Origin: Bacillus sp. JCM 19058
Lineage (GTDB): Bacteria; Bacillota; Bacilli; Bacillales_H; Bacillaceae_D
Direction: 5' to 3'
Assembly (NCBI GenBank): GCA_001310555.1
Contig: BAXO01000040.1
Location: 1-48,481, forward strand
DNA: 48,481 bases
How positions within the stretch are numbered: the first letter of the stretch is position 1; each line of letters begins with the position of its first letter. Both the position numbers and the translations under genes were made by a program. Under the pieces are notes generated by a model. It saw only the letters and a program-made list of their open reading frames with translations, did not search any database and had not been told where the DNA came from. Below are positions 38,831 to 48,289 of the stretch, piece by piece.

Positions 38831-39283
38831 CTACTTGATTAATTCTAGTGTGATAACCGAGTGATCATTAGCGTCTACCGCCAACACTATTTTAGTTACA
38901 TAGACACTAAAGCTCCTTATAGTAGGAGAATCCTTTAAATCATTAGTCAAAACCCACCCTTTAGGAGCTAACGCTATGTACCCTTCTTCTGCTAAAAAGG
39001 TTTTGTTGACGAATTCAAAAAGGTCTTTAGTTTCTTGGAAGTACAGAGGTTCAATATGTTCCGTTTTTATTTGATAAAAGACTATTTCTCGCTGACTTTT
39101 AATAGGATCTTCAGTTTTATCCCTATACAAATTATGGATTACTGGAAAGAAATTTGGTGATTTTGAACGGTTTAAAAGGAATTCTCTTGAGTTCCTTTTT
39201 AATTCCATGAAATTAATTTTTATGACTTCATTATTTACAATGATTTTTTTTATGTCATTAAAGTGCAGTGCGAAATTACCCAT
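38831..39283 (-). CDS. hypothetical protein, 150 aa
   Basis: Intact frame with its own terminator, which supports a real gene. The protein is soluble, basic in the N-terminal half (FMELKRNSREFLLNRSKSPN) and ends in an alternating beta-like stretch (FSVYVTKIVLAVDANDHSVI). Pairs such as FYQIKTEHIEPLYFQETKDL and EEGYIALAPKGWVL suggest a compact alpha/beta domain. No signal peptide or membrane helix. The ribosome binding site is weak. I do not recognise the family. Confidence 0.6.
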   Translation of the reverse strand: MGNFALHFNDIKKIIVNNEVIKINFMELKRNSREFLLNRSKSPNFFPVIHNLYRDKTEDPIKSQREIVFYQIKTEHIEPLYFQETKDLFEFVNKTFLAEEGYIALAPKGWVLTNDLKDSPTIRSFSVYVTKIVLAVDANDHSVITLELIK

Positions 39284-39511
39284 TATATTTTTATATAAGC
39301 CAGCACCCCTTCATGGTATAGACAGAAGTGTCTTCCCCAAAAAAGCAGGATAAGCAGAGAAAAATTGTACTTCCGTGTTCATGTCCTTAAAAAAAATTCT
39401 GTTGATTTACATCTTCTTATTTGAAAATGGTCTTCCTAGTGTTGGCTGACGGTAGAAAAAGGAAATGATATCTCTTCCAGCCACTGATACATATGTGCCT
39501 CCTAATTGCAT

Positions 39512-39760
39512 TTAATTGACAATCTTATTCGATAACCGAGTTAATGTATGGACTCCCATTCTTCTTGTGACTGTATCAGTTAAATTACTTTCGTATGTTG
39601 CAGCAGCTCTAATACTTCCTTGGTCTCGAATTGTCTTACTAGCTGGGTTTACATCATAAATAAAGGCCTCGTCCCAAGTCAATACCATCAGTTTGCCGGG
39701 AATGCAGTTTGGTTGGTCCCTGCCCTGTAATAGATTAAGTGTACCTCTGTATACTTCTTA
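39512..39760 (-). pseudogene. unrecognised coding remnant, about 80 codons
   Basis: The minus strand reads KKYTEVHLIYYRAGTNQ, shifts frame once, then runs PGKLMVLTWDEAFIYDVNPA, SKTIRDQGSIRAAATYESNL and TDTVTRRMGVHTLTRLSNKI to a stop. It looks like the C-terminal end of a real protein, but I cannot name it and no start is visible. The flanks 39284-39511 and 39761-39940 hold nothing else. Confidence 0.4.
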
Positions 39761-39940
39761 AATTTCAAATTCCCCCTCAATCTTCGAATCGTTTCCGCAC
39801 CCCTTATTCATCATAATTTCGCATGTAATACGAGATCGATTCTCAACCAGCTTAATCTTGCTTCAACAAGTAGGGGGCGAGCAGCTTTTTTACGGATTTA
39901 GACTGATTGATCTAAACCGATCAGTCTATAAATACCTGAA

Positions 39941-41213
39941 TCAATTCTCGATCCAACTCTTTTGATCATCAATAACTGCCTTAGTCCTATCTTCATATTC
40001 TGTTAAAATTTCTGGTATACTACGACTTCCATTCGCTAGTTCATCGATTAGCTCATCTCTGAATTCATCAAGGACGTTGTCATAGATTGATCGTCGTTCT
40101 GGGCCACCATTGTACGTATGGTAAAAGAAGGCATCTGTATTTTTATCAGCCATCAGTGGCTCATCGGCATAAATTTGACTTTGAATTTCTTGATCGGCTA
40201 ATGGTGTACTTAATCCCCTTCTTACCCGCTCCGTCTGATATTCATCTGATAAAAGATAAGCGATTACTTCAAAAACCTGATCTTTATACTGGCTCGTGGC
40301 GGAAACACCAATTGCCGGTCCACCTTGTACAGGGTTAATTTCAGGTTGATCCGCAAACGCAGGCCACGACACTAAATCCCAGTTCAATCCTGCTTCCTCT
40401 TCTGCTTCCAGCAATGGTCCGACATCTTTATAACGAGCGGATATTGCTGTTTGCCCATGCAATACCCATGGCGGCTCTACATTCCCCGGTATTTGTCTCA
40501 TTTCCCTGAATAACTCAAACCCTGCTCTTAAACCCGGTGAATTGGCGAAAGCTGGTTCGTCCGTATCTGGATCTACATAGGTAATGTCATATGCTTCACC
40601 TGGAAAAAAACGGATTCCAAATTTCCAGGCCATGGTATTGAACGCCATCATGTTCCCTAGTTAGTTGCCTTGCCATATCGAGTACTTCGTCCCAGGTCAT
40701 TCCATCCGTCGGGTAGTCCACTCCAAATAAATCAAATATATCTTTGTTATAGACAAGGGCTAAAAGATCTGGCGTATAAGGGAGTAAATACAACTCTTGA
40801 TTAGGTGCATATGACCGAATGCGCGACAACAAGTCTGGCTCAATTCGATCTAGTCAAACTGATGTTTTCCCACTAACTCATCCATATCATACGCTAGCTG
40901 TGCCTCCATAAAGAACGGCACTCGATATGCATTATATGTTGAAATAATATCTGGATGTATTTGTGCGGATAGCATTTCTTGCAGACTTTCTCGATCTGTG
41001 TTCGCTGAGTAAAACTCAATTGTAATATGTGGGAATCGTTCTTCGATTGCTTCTTTATCCTGCTCGTGGGAACCTGTATTATGTGATGCCCATAACAAAG
41101 TGATATCCTCCTGAACTTCTTCCCCACCTTCATTTGCCGTTTCTTCTGATTGGCAGGCCACACATAACATCACACTTCCTAAAAAAAAGTAGTTTAAGTT
41201 GAAACCATTTCAT
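39941..41213 (-). CDS. family-1 extracellular solute-binding lipoprotein (three frameshifts)
   Basis: Sugar-type ABC binding protein of about 424 aa. The signal peptide ends in lipobox LCVAC after the start MKWFQLKLLFF. Core segments are LYLLPYTPDLLALVYNKDIF, DLFGVDYPTDGMTWDEVLDM and VQGGPAIGVSATSQYKDQVF. Breaks: A8 (41181-41188) and A7 (40604-40610) each carry one base too many, and near 40855 one base is missing between QFD and LDRIEPDLL. The ATG at 41213 follows AGGAGG. It is paralogous to the binding protein at 44983-46284 (both have YNKDIFD.FGVDYPT..MTWDE). No permease or ATPase gene is linked, so it must share a transporter encoded elsewhere or act in sensing. Confidence 0.87.
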
Positions 41214-41235
41214 GGAAATCCTCCTAACGTGTTTT

Positions 41236-41249
41236 TGAGAACGTTTTCG
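41236..41249 (+). promoter_or_regulatory. cre-like box upstream of the solute-binding gene
   Basis: TGAGAACGTTTTCG matches the CcpA cre consensus TGWAANCGNTNWCA at 12 of 14 positions, including the central CG. It lies 22 bases upstream of the start codon of the lipoprotein gene, a location typical of CcpA roadblock repression. Confidence 0.45.
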
Positions 41250-42466
41250 TCTGTGCAGTTGCAGGATTGACTGATTTCTTTCCCTGCTTCTCCTAAGGCA
41301 CAACTTGATGCACGATACAACGCATTTTTTTACTATATAGTCCCCTTAATGCAGAGCCTCCTTTTATTCGCTCGAACCACGATTAATACGTATTCTATTT
41401 CAACTTACTTTAATAAGCATTGTTTATGTTGCTTAATTCATTGCAAATATTGTTTGTTCTAAGCGATTTCATTTGATCAAAAAAAGATTATTTTCAGCTC
41501 TTTATCCGGCTTTTTCTCTCGATTATTAGCATTAGAAGTTTTTAGCTTTGGAAAAGAACAACACTTCAGAAGCGAACAACATTCCAGTAGGAAAGGACAG
41601 TAAGCGGGGAATGAAGAAAAAGTCGGAGAAAAAGGACAGCAGCTCACAATACATCTGTGAGAAAACGAGACGAAGCAAACTAAGAAAAGTACTTGTTTTG
41701 AATATAAAGGTAAGGGTGAAGAGAGTCCTCAAATGGTGTTACTATTGAAGATATGTACGGATCCATGGATTATCCTAGGGTTGAACATGCAGGCTGAAAT
41801 GAGTCGAATATCGTTTGATGGTCGGACACCTGATCCGGTGCTCCGTATCTCAGACAGAGAGCCTTGTGGAATGAACAGGGCCTTCCCTTTCCTCCTTGTC
41901 AACCCAATAATACAAGCTTCACTTGGTGATAAATAATAGAATATTAGATTCCGTTCTCGATTCTTCCAATTTCCAATGGCAGTCAAAATTATTGGCGTAC
42001 GAAGAATGGACTGTAATCATAGAATGCCTCCCTCAGGGTGTAAAATGATTTTCTCACGCTTCTAAAAGCTAAGCTCATTATAAACCTTGAGAAGATTTTT
42101 ACTTTCGAAAAACGCATTAATGGATTGTGCTCCCGACGGCTGCGAACCTCCCTCACACTCTTTACCTTGTGTGTAGAAATTCATGGCTTGAATACAATGA
42201 AACTTCATTGATTGAGGATCAAGAGCCTTACCCTGAATGATTATTCGATTGAAGCGGGATATTCACATTCGTACGCCCCTGCTTAAACAGCTTGCGTTCC
42301 ATCTGCTTAAGTGGGGCGTTTGTCGAACAATTGAAATGTGGACAATCTTTTCTTATTCATGTGACTCGTCCTGCAATACTGATCAATTAGGTTGATTCCT
42401 TTTACCTGTATACCCGCATCAAAAGGCCTAGGCTGGTCTTTGTTTATTTAATTTTTAATACATTAT
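41250..42466. other. long gene-free interval with one terminator-like hairpin
   Basis: Several short frames exist on both strands (for example a Lys-rich one at 41548-41748) but none has a ribosome binding site or recognisable sequence. ACGCCCC...CTTAA (42274-42287) and TTAAG...GGGGCGT (42308-42320) form a hairpin near the end of the GxGYxYP gene. The interval probably contains eroded genes, but I cannot support any. Confidence 0.35.
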
Positions 42467-44595
42467 TTATTCATCCACTACTCTTCCATATATTTCAACA
42501 TCAGCAATTCTTGCGATACCATCTTCACCTGGATTATCAATTGTAAGCCTTAGATATCTGGCTTCTACTGGATCGACTTCGATATCTGTCACATTTAATT
42601 TATTCCCTCTATAATCATCGATTAATTCCCATGTTGAGCGATCTGTGCTTACTTCTACTCGATAATCACGCGTATTCAACTCTTGGTCGAGGCTATGTTC
42701 CCCTGCATGTCTTATCACATATCGATTTATCTCATATGTTTCGCTGAAATCAATTTCCAACCAAGTTTCTTCTTCTGAAGAAGCCCAAATATCAGCGAAG
42801 GTACCGTTAATAGTAACATTTGGATCTACTGTAGTATCACTTGCTGTTACTGTGGTATGCTCTGACATCGCTAAGTTAAATGGTAAGTTATTTGATTCAT
42901 TATACAATGCAAAGAAGTGATCTGCTCGAACAAATTCAACTTTCCCATCATACTGTTCATTCAGCTTATCATGAATTTCTATTATTACTTCCGGTCTTAA
43001 CTCGCTCCAAACATCGACTTGATAAGATAAGAAATATGGAGATTCGCCATCCCATTTATTAATCTCAGTTGTCATATCACCGACGATATGATCGTAGCCA
43101 CTTCCATATGGAATCCTTAATTTTTCAAAAGGTACTCGAGCATTCTCGATACTTCCCTCAACAGAAGGTACATCCCTAAAGTTTTGAACGGTTGCTCCGT
43201 ACAAGTTACGACCATTTCTTTCATAAGCTTCTCTAACCATTGGTGAAGCATCATCCCAGAGCGTGACAACTCTAATTCCTGATCTTTGTAAGTAGGTTTC
43301 TGTTAAGCGCGTATAGCCATCTGCTGCATCCTCATCCGTCAAGACATCTTTTACTGGGGCTCCAGGCTCATTTAGTGTATTATAAGGCATCATGTAACCC
43401 ATCCCAGAAGGTCCAGTTACAAAATATTCATTTTCTGTTGCATCTTGATAATAATAATTTAATAGTCCAGGACCGATATCCACAAGGCCGGGAGCAATTG
43501 TCCAGTTCATCGGAATTTGTCCTCGATAGTCTTCATTCTCATCCCAAATCACCCTCATCGCACGTTGCGTATATTGAATATTATCACCATGCTTATATAT
43601 AAAGCGATATATACTTTGTTTTCCAATTTAGGTTTATTCGGAACTGGTGCAGGTGTAATCGTATTATCATTTCCGCTATATACACTACCGCTTATATAAA
43701 AGTCAGAAGGCATTGTGCCTATGCCAAACTGTGATGCTAACGTAATGCCAGAACGCTCGGTCGTATACCAACCAAGTGCAATTGCATTTCCTGGTTCCAT
43801 ATCTCCATAAAACTTTTCAAGTACTTCTCTCTCGTCATCGTCTAATGTATCGAGCCAAAGAACGGTCTCACCAGTTGCTGCAATAATATCTCTAGTATGA
43901 TGATGGTCTCCACCTTCATCAGATGGTTTAGCATTTAAAATAATCCGTTTCTGTGTGTCATCCCAATAATTATCATAGAGATAGTTATAGATTTCAATCG
44001 GAGTTGTATAAGTCATTTCTGTGAGATCTTCTACTATATTTAATTTTATCCCTTTAGCCTGCATTTCTTCATATACACTTTTGGCTACAGGTATAGCATT
44101 CATTATTCCAGCTATTGTCCCCGCTAAATTTCTATAATGGGGACTTATTGTTGGATCGTACAATATGACGCCATCGACCTCGTCTGCATACTTGGCAAGT
44201 AAATCAAATTTAGTAGATTCAAAATATGCTTCACGATCTTCAAAACCAATGATCGGTGTCATCGGCCATGTAAAAGTACCTTCATCTGCACCAGAGTCAA
44301 GTAATAAAATTCTAGGGCTCTCTTTATTCACAAGTCCTTGTAATGCAGAAAAAGTGATCGCTTCATCTGGCGTAAATGCTTGAACCAATATTGTATCAAG
44401 CGTATCTTCAGGTGTTGCAAATGTAGGCAACGCTTGCCCTTTTGGCCAAGAAATTCCATTTTCTATGTTTGTTACTTCAGGGTATGGCGTATAATGATTT
44501 ATTTTATTTTCATATCTTCCCATAAGACTACATCCTCCTAATATAAATCCAAGTAATAAAAAAAGAATCGGAAACATTAGATATTTCTTATTCAT
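42467..44595 (-). CDS. GxGYxYP-domain lipoprotein with C-terminal F5/8 type C (discoidin) domain (one frameshift)
   Basis: Exported protein of about 709 aa. MNKKYLMFPILFLLLGFILG is a lipoprotein signal with lipobox LGGC. It continues with a GxGYxYP-type region: ILVQAFTPDEAITFSALQGL, VDGVILYDPTISPHYRNLAG, LYISDGDNIQYTQRAMR, then RIPYGSGYDHIVGD. The C-terminal 140 residues form a discoidin-type carbohydrate-binding domain (TWLEIDFSETYEINRYVIRH, ARYLRLTI). A missing base near 43572 breaks the conserved ISDGDN. The ATG at 44595 is chosen because the codons before it belong to another, decayed gene. GxGYxYP proteins are associated with polysaccharide use, often classed as putative glycosidases; activity is not established. 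It follows a solute-binding gene and a glycosidase remnant. Confidence 0.85.
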
Positions 44596-44597
44596 GT

Positions 44598-44964
44598 CCA
44601 ACAACTTCACCTTCTCGATTCTTTTGCGCTTCATCCCAGTGATCCCTTCCATCGAGTTTTCCATATAGTTAATCTTGATACTCACCCCAAGCAATACCCG
44701 TCATCAGGTGTAAAACATAACCTCGTTCTTTCCACTTCTTAATTCTTTCTGTTGTTGTTTCATCAATCCCATAAACATAACGAAATCCGTTCGTAAATCA
44801 ATCGATGGAACGTATGGTGCAAGCTCTTGAAAGCCTTCCTTTTCTTCAGTTCTACTATTTCTAATCATTGCACTCTCCCCAATATAAAAATTAATGGCAT
44901 ACTCTTCTCGATCTTTGTAAGGTGAAGGAATATGCCAATATTTATTCGAAAATATCAAAATCAA
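44598..44964 (-). pseudogene. N-terminal remnant of a probable glycoside hydrolase-type protein
   Basis: Two frames together read KYWHIPSPYKDREEYAINFY, FQELAPYVPSIDLRTDF, then YGIDETTTERIKKWKERGYV and LHLMTGIAWGEYQD, a TAA stop, and LYGKLDGRDHWDEAQKNREG. This resembles the beginning of large uncharacterised glycosidases of Bacillales, in which WGEYQDYL...DEAQ recurs; that comparison is from memory. The stop is a single-base nonsense change and the sequence ends where the GxGYxYP gene begins, so the gene was truncated by deletion. Confidence 0.5.
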
Positions 44965-44982
44965 TTTTATACAATCATTTCT

Positions 44983-46284
44983 TTATTGAACACCCATTGC
45001 ATCCTGAATCTTCGCAGCTGATTCTTCTGCGACAATACGCAAATATTCATTCCGATCAATGTTCATATATTCCTCATCATTTAACCAACGGTGTACGTCA
45101 AAATCAACATGGTGATCCCATCTACTAATATACTCCGGTGGACTCGCAGGGGGATTAGTAAAAATAGATTGCATATTTTTATCATGCGTTGATTCATAAT
45201 CTTGGAAGAATTGTTCCAGCACTTCATCTTCTGCACTAGTAGGCCCGAGACCAATTCGAGAAGCAAATGTCTGATATTCTGTTTCGGTAAAATGAGTGAT
45301 AACTTCAAACGCTGCGTCTTTGTTTTCACTTAGAGGGCTGATACTCCAAGTAAGGATCCCAAAATCAGGACGATGCGTTACTGCTGGTCCACCGTCCCAT
45401 GTAGGAAGTGCTGTCACATCATAATTAAGGCCTTCTACTTCTGACCACCAATCTACCGCTTGAACAAACTCAACGACCATGGCTGTAGATCCTTCATCAG
45501 TAAATTTACCTGGATTGAAGAATGGTTCACCTGAATTATCTAGTGCTCCTATATCTTGGATTAAATCTAGATATCTAGCAAATTCCTCTTGCTCTTGGAT
45601 TAGAACTTCACCTGTTTCAGGATCAGTACGATTCACTGAAAATTGTGCAAATGGTACATGCGCAGGTCCTAAATCCAAACCACGATAATGAACGCCATCT
45701 CGCTCACCAGTTACTCTTCTTGCTAAATCGATAGCCTCATCCCAAGTCATATCCTCTGTTGGATAATCAACACCGAAGGCATCGAAAATATCTTTATTAT
45801 AGAACAACACCCAGTTGACAATCTCATATGGCATACCTAAAAGTCGTCTTTCTGGATCTTTAGCTCGAATAGCGTCTAAATAAACAGGGTTGATATGACT
45901 CACATCATAGTCATGTTTTTCGATTAATTCATCTAGGTCGTAATCAAGTTCAAAATACTCCATATTATCGTGAGAGATTTCAAAGATAATATCTGGGTTC
46001 AAATCTTGAGCAAACAATTCTTCTAACTCTTGTATATCAGAACCTGATCGAATTTGTTCAATTGTAATCCAAGGAAATTCAGCTTCAATTGGATCTTTAA
46101 AACGGTGGTTAAACATATCTTCATCCCAACCTATAACTACTTGTAGAGTAACTGGATCTCCCTCTTCATCGCCTACTGTGTTATCCTCATCATCTGGTTC
46201 AGTACTCTCAGCACACCCAAAAACAAACATCACCAACGCTAAAAATAGACACATCATTAGAAATTTTCTAATTTTTATACTCAT
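44983..46284 (-). CDS. family-1 extracellular solute-binding lipoprotein
   Basis: Intact 433-aa sugar-type ABC binding protein with lipobox VFGC after a hydrophobic signal and a very acidic linker (ESTEPDDEDNTVGDEEGD). The family core includes GMPYEIVNWVLFYNKDIFDA, FGVDYPTEDMTWDEAIDLAR and PDFGILTWSISPLSENKDAA. The high Asp/Glu content suits a protein exposed to salt or alkaline surroundings. GGGAGGG precedes the ATG. It is the first gene of a unit that continues into the glycosidase remnant and the GxGYxYP lipoprotein, pointing to oligosaccharide capture. Permease genes are missing from the locus. Confidence 0.93.
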   Translation of the reverse strand: MSIKIRKFLMMCLFLALVMFVFGCAESTEPDDEDNTVGDEEGDPVTLQVVIGWDEDMFNHRFKDPIEAEFPWITIEQIRSGSDIQELEELFAQDLNPDIIFEISHDNMEYFELDYDLDELIEKHDYDVSHINPVYLDAIRAKDPERRLLGMPYEIVNWVLFYNKDIFDAFGVDYPTEDMTWDEAIDLARRVTGERDGVHYRGLDLGPAHVPFAQFSVNRTDPETGEVLIQEQEEFARYLDLIQDIGALDNSGEPFFNPGKFTDEGSTAMVVEFVQAVDWWSEVEGLNYDVTALPTWDGGPAVTHRPDFGILTWSISPLSENKDAAFEVITHFTETEYQTFASRIGLGPTSAEDEVLEQFFQDYESTHDKNMQSIFTNPPASPPEYISRWDHHVDFDVHRWLNDEEYMNIDRNEYLRIVAEESAAKIQDAMGVQ

Positions 46285-46528
46285 GCAATTACCCTCCCAT
46301 ATATATTCATTTGTCTAAATCATGCAAAACAATATTGGATAATCACGGCGATAGTACGCCTTCCTGAGTTGTCCCTTTAGATGCTCAACATACGACTCTT
46401 TCTAGTAATCGCTTTCATTTTTTTGTCCCATAAAAGAGTCTTACTTATAGTTGCTTCATCCCTTCTTAATTTTCTGTAACCCTCCGATCGTTTTTTTTGT
46501 TTGACTATAAAAAATAAATTCCGATGTA

Positions 46529-46585
46529 ACTTTAACATCATTCACTGATATATGTCAATGGATTTTTTTATATGTCACTGACATA
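46529..46585 (-). promoter_or_regulatory. promoter of the solute-binding/GxGYxYP unit with upstream palindrome
   Basis: On the minus strand a perfect TTGACA (46553-46558) and TAAAGT (46529-46534) are spaced by 18 bases. Just upstream lies the palindrome TATGTCACTGACATA (46571-46585). A related half-site (TCACTGATAT) overlaps the spacer. The position upstream of -35 suits an activator. The leader to the start codon is about 240 bases, long enough for extra control. Confidence 0.6.
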
Positions 46586-47005
46586 AAATTAAGAAATCTG
46601 TATACTAACCGTTGATAAATAGATATAAAAAGATAACGCTTTTAGTGCAAGGATTTCAGGTAGTTCCCTTCAATTTTCCTTTCTATACCCTAGTGTGTAA
46701 GTTCATTCCTTATTAATCTATTTGAAGATCTGCAATGGTATATAAAACTGCCGACCCACTGATTTTCACTCTGTCTCCGAAGTTTTGCAGTATAATGTTC
46801 CACCGCGCTCGGATAGCTGTCTCACTATCATTTCATCTTTCCGAAAGCTTTGACCAGTAGGGGGTGACCATCTGCTTGACGAGTTGTTCCTTTTTTTTCT
46901 TTTAACTCAGCGATTCTTTTTGCATAGTCCCGTAATTGCTGGCATTGAACATCTTGATTTAATATGGCTGGGTAAGAGGCTCTAGCTTCTTTTCGCTTCA
47001 CATAA
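46586..47005. other. gene-poor interval with a coil-like remnant
   Basis: On the minus strand 46840-46990 reads SYPAILNQDVQCQQLRDYAK then RIAELKEKKEQLVKQMV after one change in a T8 run. It looks like the amphipathic helix of a lost protein but is not identifiable. It is joined directly to the IS110 fragment that follows. Confidence 0.3.
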
Positions 47006-47372
47006 ACAGGTAAATGCCTATGCAGGAATCGATTTACGCGTGTATCAATCTAATAAGTATCAAATGAAGGATGTCATTAATCGGAGAGGAAATCGACACT
47101 TGCGCAAACTATTGTTTTATATGATAAGAACAATGATTACGTTGCGGCACAAGGGAAATAATCACATCGTTGATGACTATGACAAATTAAAAACGCAACT
47201 TCAGAGGAAACCTCACAAAGTTGCGTGCATTGCTTTATTAGGATTATTGCAAAATCGATATAACTTCAAAACCAATGACAGAGGTGTTTTTACTTTCTTT
47301 AATGATCTCTTTAAAGGGTTTTATCAGTCTGAAAGAAATCCTACAAAGAACAATAACTTTTTCAAAATGTGA
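47006..47372 (+). pseudogene. IS110-family transposase C-terminal fragment
   Basis: The frame reads AYAGIDLRVYQSNKYQ, then NRRGNRHLRKLLFYMIRTMI and YDKLKTQLQRKPHKVACIAL, the complete C-terminal domain of an IS110-type transposase with its conserved RGN..LRK and KPHKVA. The N-terminal DEDD catalytic domain is missing. It lies about 95 bases from the tRNA-Ala gene. Confidence 0.85.
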
Positions 47373-47410
47373 GCAATTTGCGATCAGCTACCCTAAACCT
47401 TTCAACATAA

Positions 47411-47448
47411 GTAAAAAACGTACTCCCTCGACTACGAGAAAATACGTT
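47411..47448 (-). terminator. terminator of the tRNA-Ala gene
   Basis: On the minus strand AACGTA...CTCG and CGAG...TACGTT form a stem with a 4-base loop, followed by TTTTAC. It lies about 20 bases past the CCA end of the tRNA and is related in sequence to the terminator at 20871-20910. Confidence 0.75.
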
Positions 47449-47466
47449 AAACACAAGCTTTATGTA

Positions 47467-47542
47467 TGGTGGAGCCAAGGGGGCTCGAACCCCTGACCTT
47501 TTGGCTGCCAGCCAAACGCTCTCCCAGCTGAGCTATGGCCCC
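47467..47542 (-). tRNA. tRNA-Ala (anticodon GGC), CCA encoded
   Basis: Complete 76-base cloverleaf on the minus strand. The acceptor GGGGCCA pairs with TGGCTCC and includes the G3-U70 wobble pair that identifies alanine tRNAs. The anticodon arm is TTTGG-CTGGCAG-CCAAA with anticodon GGC. The T-arm is AGGGG-TTCGAGC-CCCCT and CCA is encoded. The 3' half is nearly identical to the remnant at 20924-20968. Confidence 0.97.
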
Positions 47543-47600
47543 GGCGCTGCTATGTACTTGTCTTATTATAAAGAAGAGTAACAAAAGATGCAACACTTTT

Positions 47601-47772
47601 TCACACAATTTTTCTTAAAAAAATCAATTCCAATAACCACCAGCATATGCCACCGATCACTCCGGATAAAAAAGAACTAATCATGATTTCTCCATTAACC
47701 TTTCGCTGCTTCACAATATCAAGAATTAACCAGCCACAAAAAAATAGCGAAACCGAAAATAATGGCAGTCAT
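47601..47772 (-). CDS. small membrane protein, about 56 aa (one frameshift)
   Basis: With one A less in A7 (47738-47744) the minus strand encodes MTAIIFGFAIFCGWLILDIV, then KQRKVNGEIMISSFLSGVIG and GICWWLLELIFLRKIV. Two hydrophobic helices flank a short basic loop. The ATG at 47772 follows AAGGTGG. The gene has not been recognised but its clean frame after correction, binding site and topology support it. Confidence 0.65.
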
Positions 47773-47843
47773 TTCTACACCACCTTATCCTTGCATTTTG
47801 CCATTTCATCTTATCATGTTCGGCAAGTAAAGGGTACGTTTTT

Positions 47844-48261
47844 TTAATACAAAATTGTCAGTTCAAGCTCCCGTATTAAGCTTTGGGCCACCTTCATATA
47901 TTTAGGTTCAATCTCATCGTCTTTATTAGCAGGTTCAGAAAACTGATTCAACGGAGCACCGATCGTCGCGCTCACGACATCATTTGCTGAGTCTGGATCA
48001 TTTCCGCGTTGAAAAGTATGGCTTAATAAAAAAGGCTTTCCTAGTTCGACTATCACGCCACGCCGATCAAGCTCACCATCAACTGCTTGAAATGGCACTC
48101 GCAAAAATATGTAGCCCTCATTTTGATCGACCTTGTAATCAAAAAAAACCGTGTTCGTATTCCCAGCCTCCACCAATAACGTACCCAATCGGCTTTAATT
48201 TTTTTTCTAGATCGTGCAGTTTAAAATGCCTTCCCTCAACAGCAGACGATAATGCCAGCAT
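47844..48261 (-). CDS. yugN: YugN-like family protein (one frameshift)
   Basis: Protein of about 138 aa of the YugN-like family found in Bacillaceae. It starts MLALSSAVEGRHFKLHDLEK and continues LKPIGYVIGGGWEYEHGFFD after one A less in A8 (48141-48148), then FLRVPFQAVDGELDRRGV and FLLSHTFQRGND, and NQFSEPANKDDEIEPKYM near the end. The function of YugN is unknown. Homologues sit near a potassium channel gene in Bacillus, but no such gene can be identified in the rest of this window. The start ATG lies at 48261. Confidence 0.88.
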
Positions 48262-48289
48262 TCGCTCACGCCCTTAGGTAATTTACACT

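Noticed and set aside
41548..41986. Overlapping frames of 66-85 codons on both strands
   Set aside because: No ribosome binding site, no family resemblance and equal openness on both strands point to chance frames.
44596..44694. A longer N-terminus for the GxGYxYP lipoprotein starting at a TTG at 44694
   Set aside because: Those codons in another frame continue the decayed glycosidase sequence, and a 33-residue extension before a lipoprotein signal is implausible.
2700..48150. Programmed frameshifting or transcriptional slippage as the reason for A/T-run breaks
   Set aside because: The breaks affect unrelated genes of all kinds, nearly always need one base less, and lack slippery-site context; run-length error explains them more simply.
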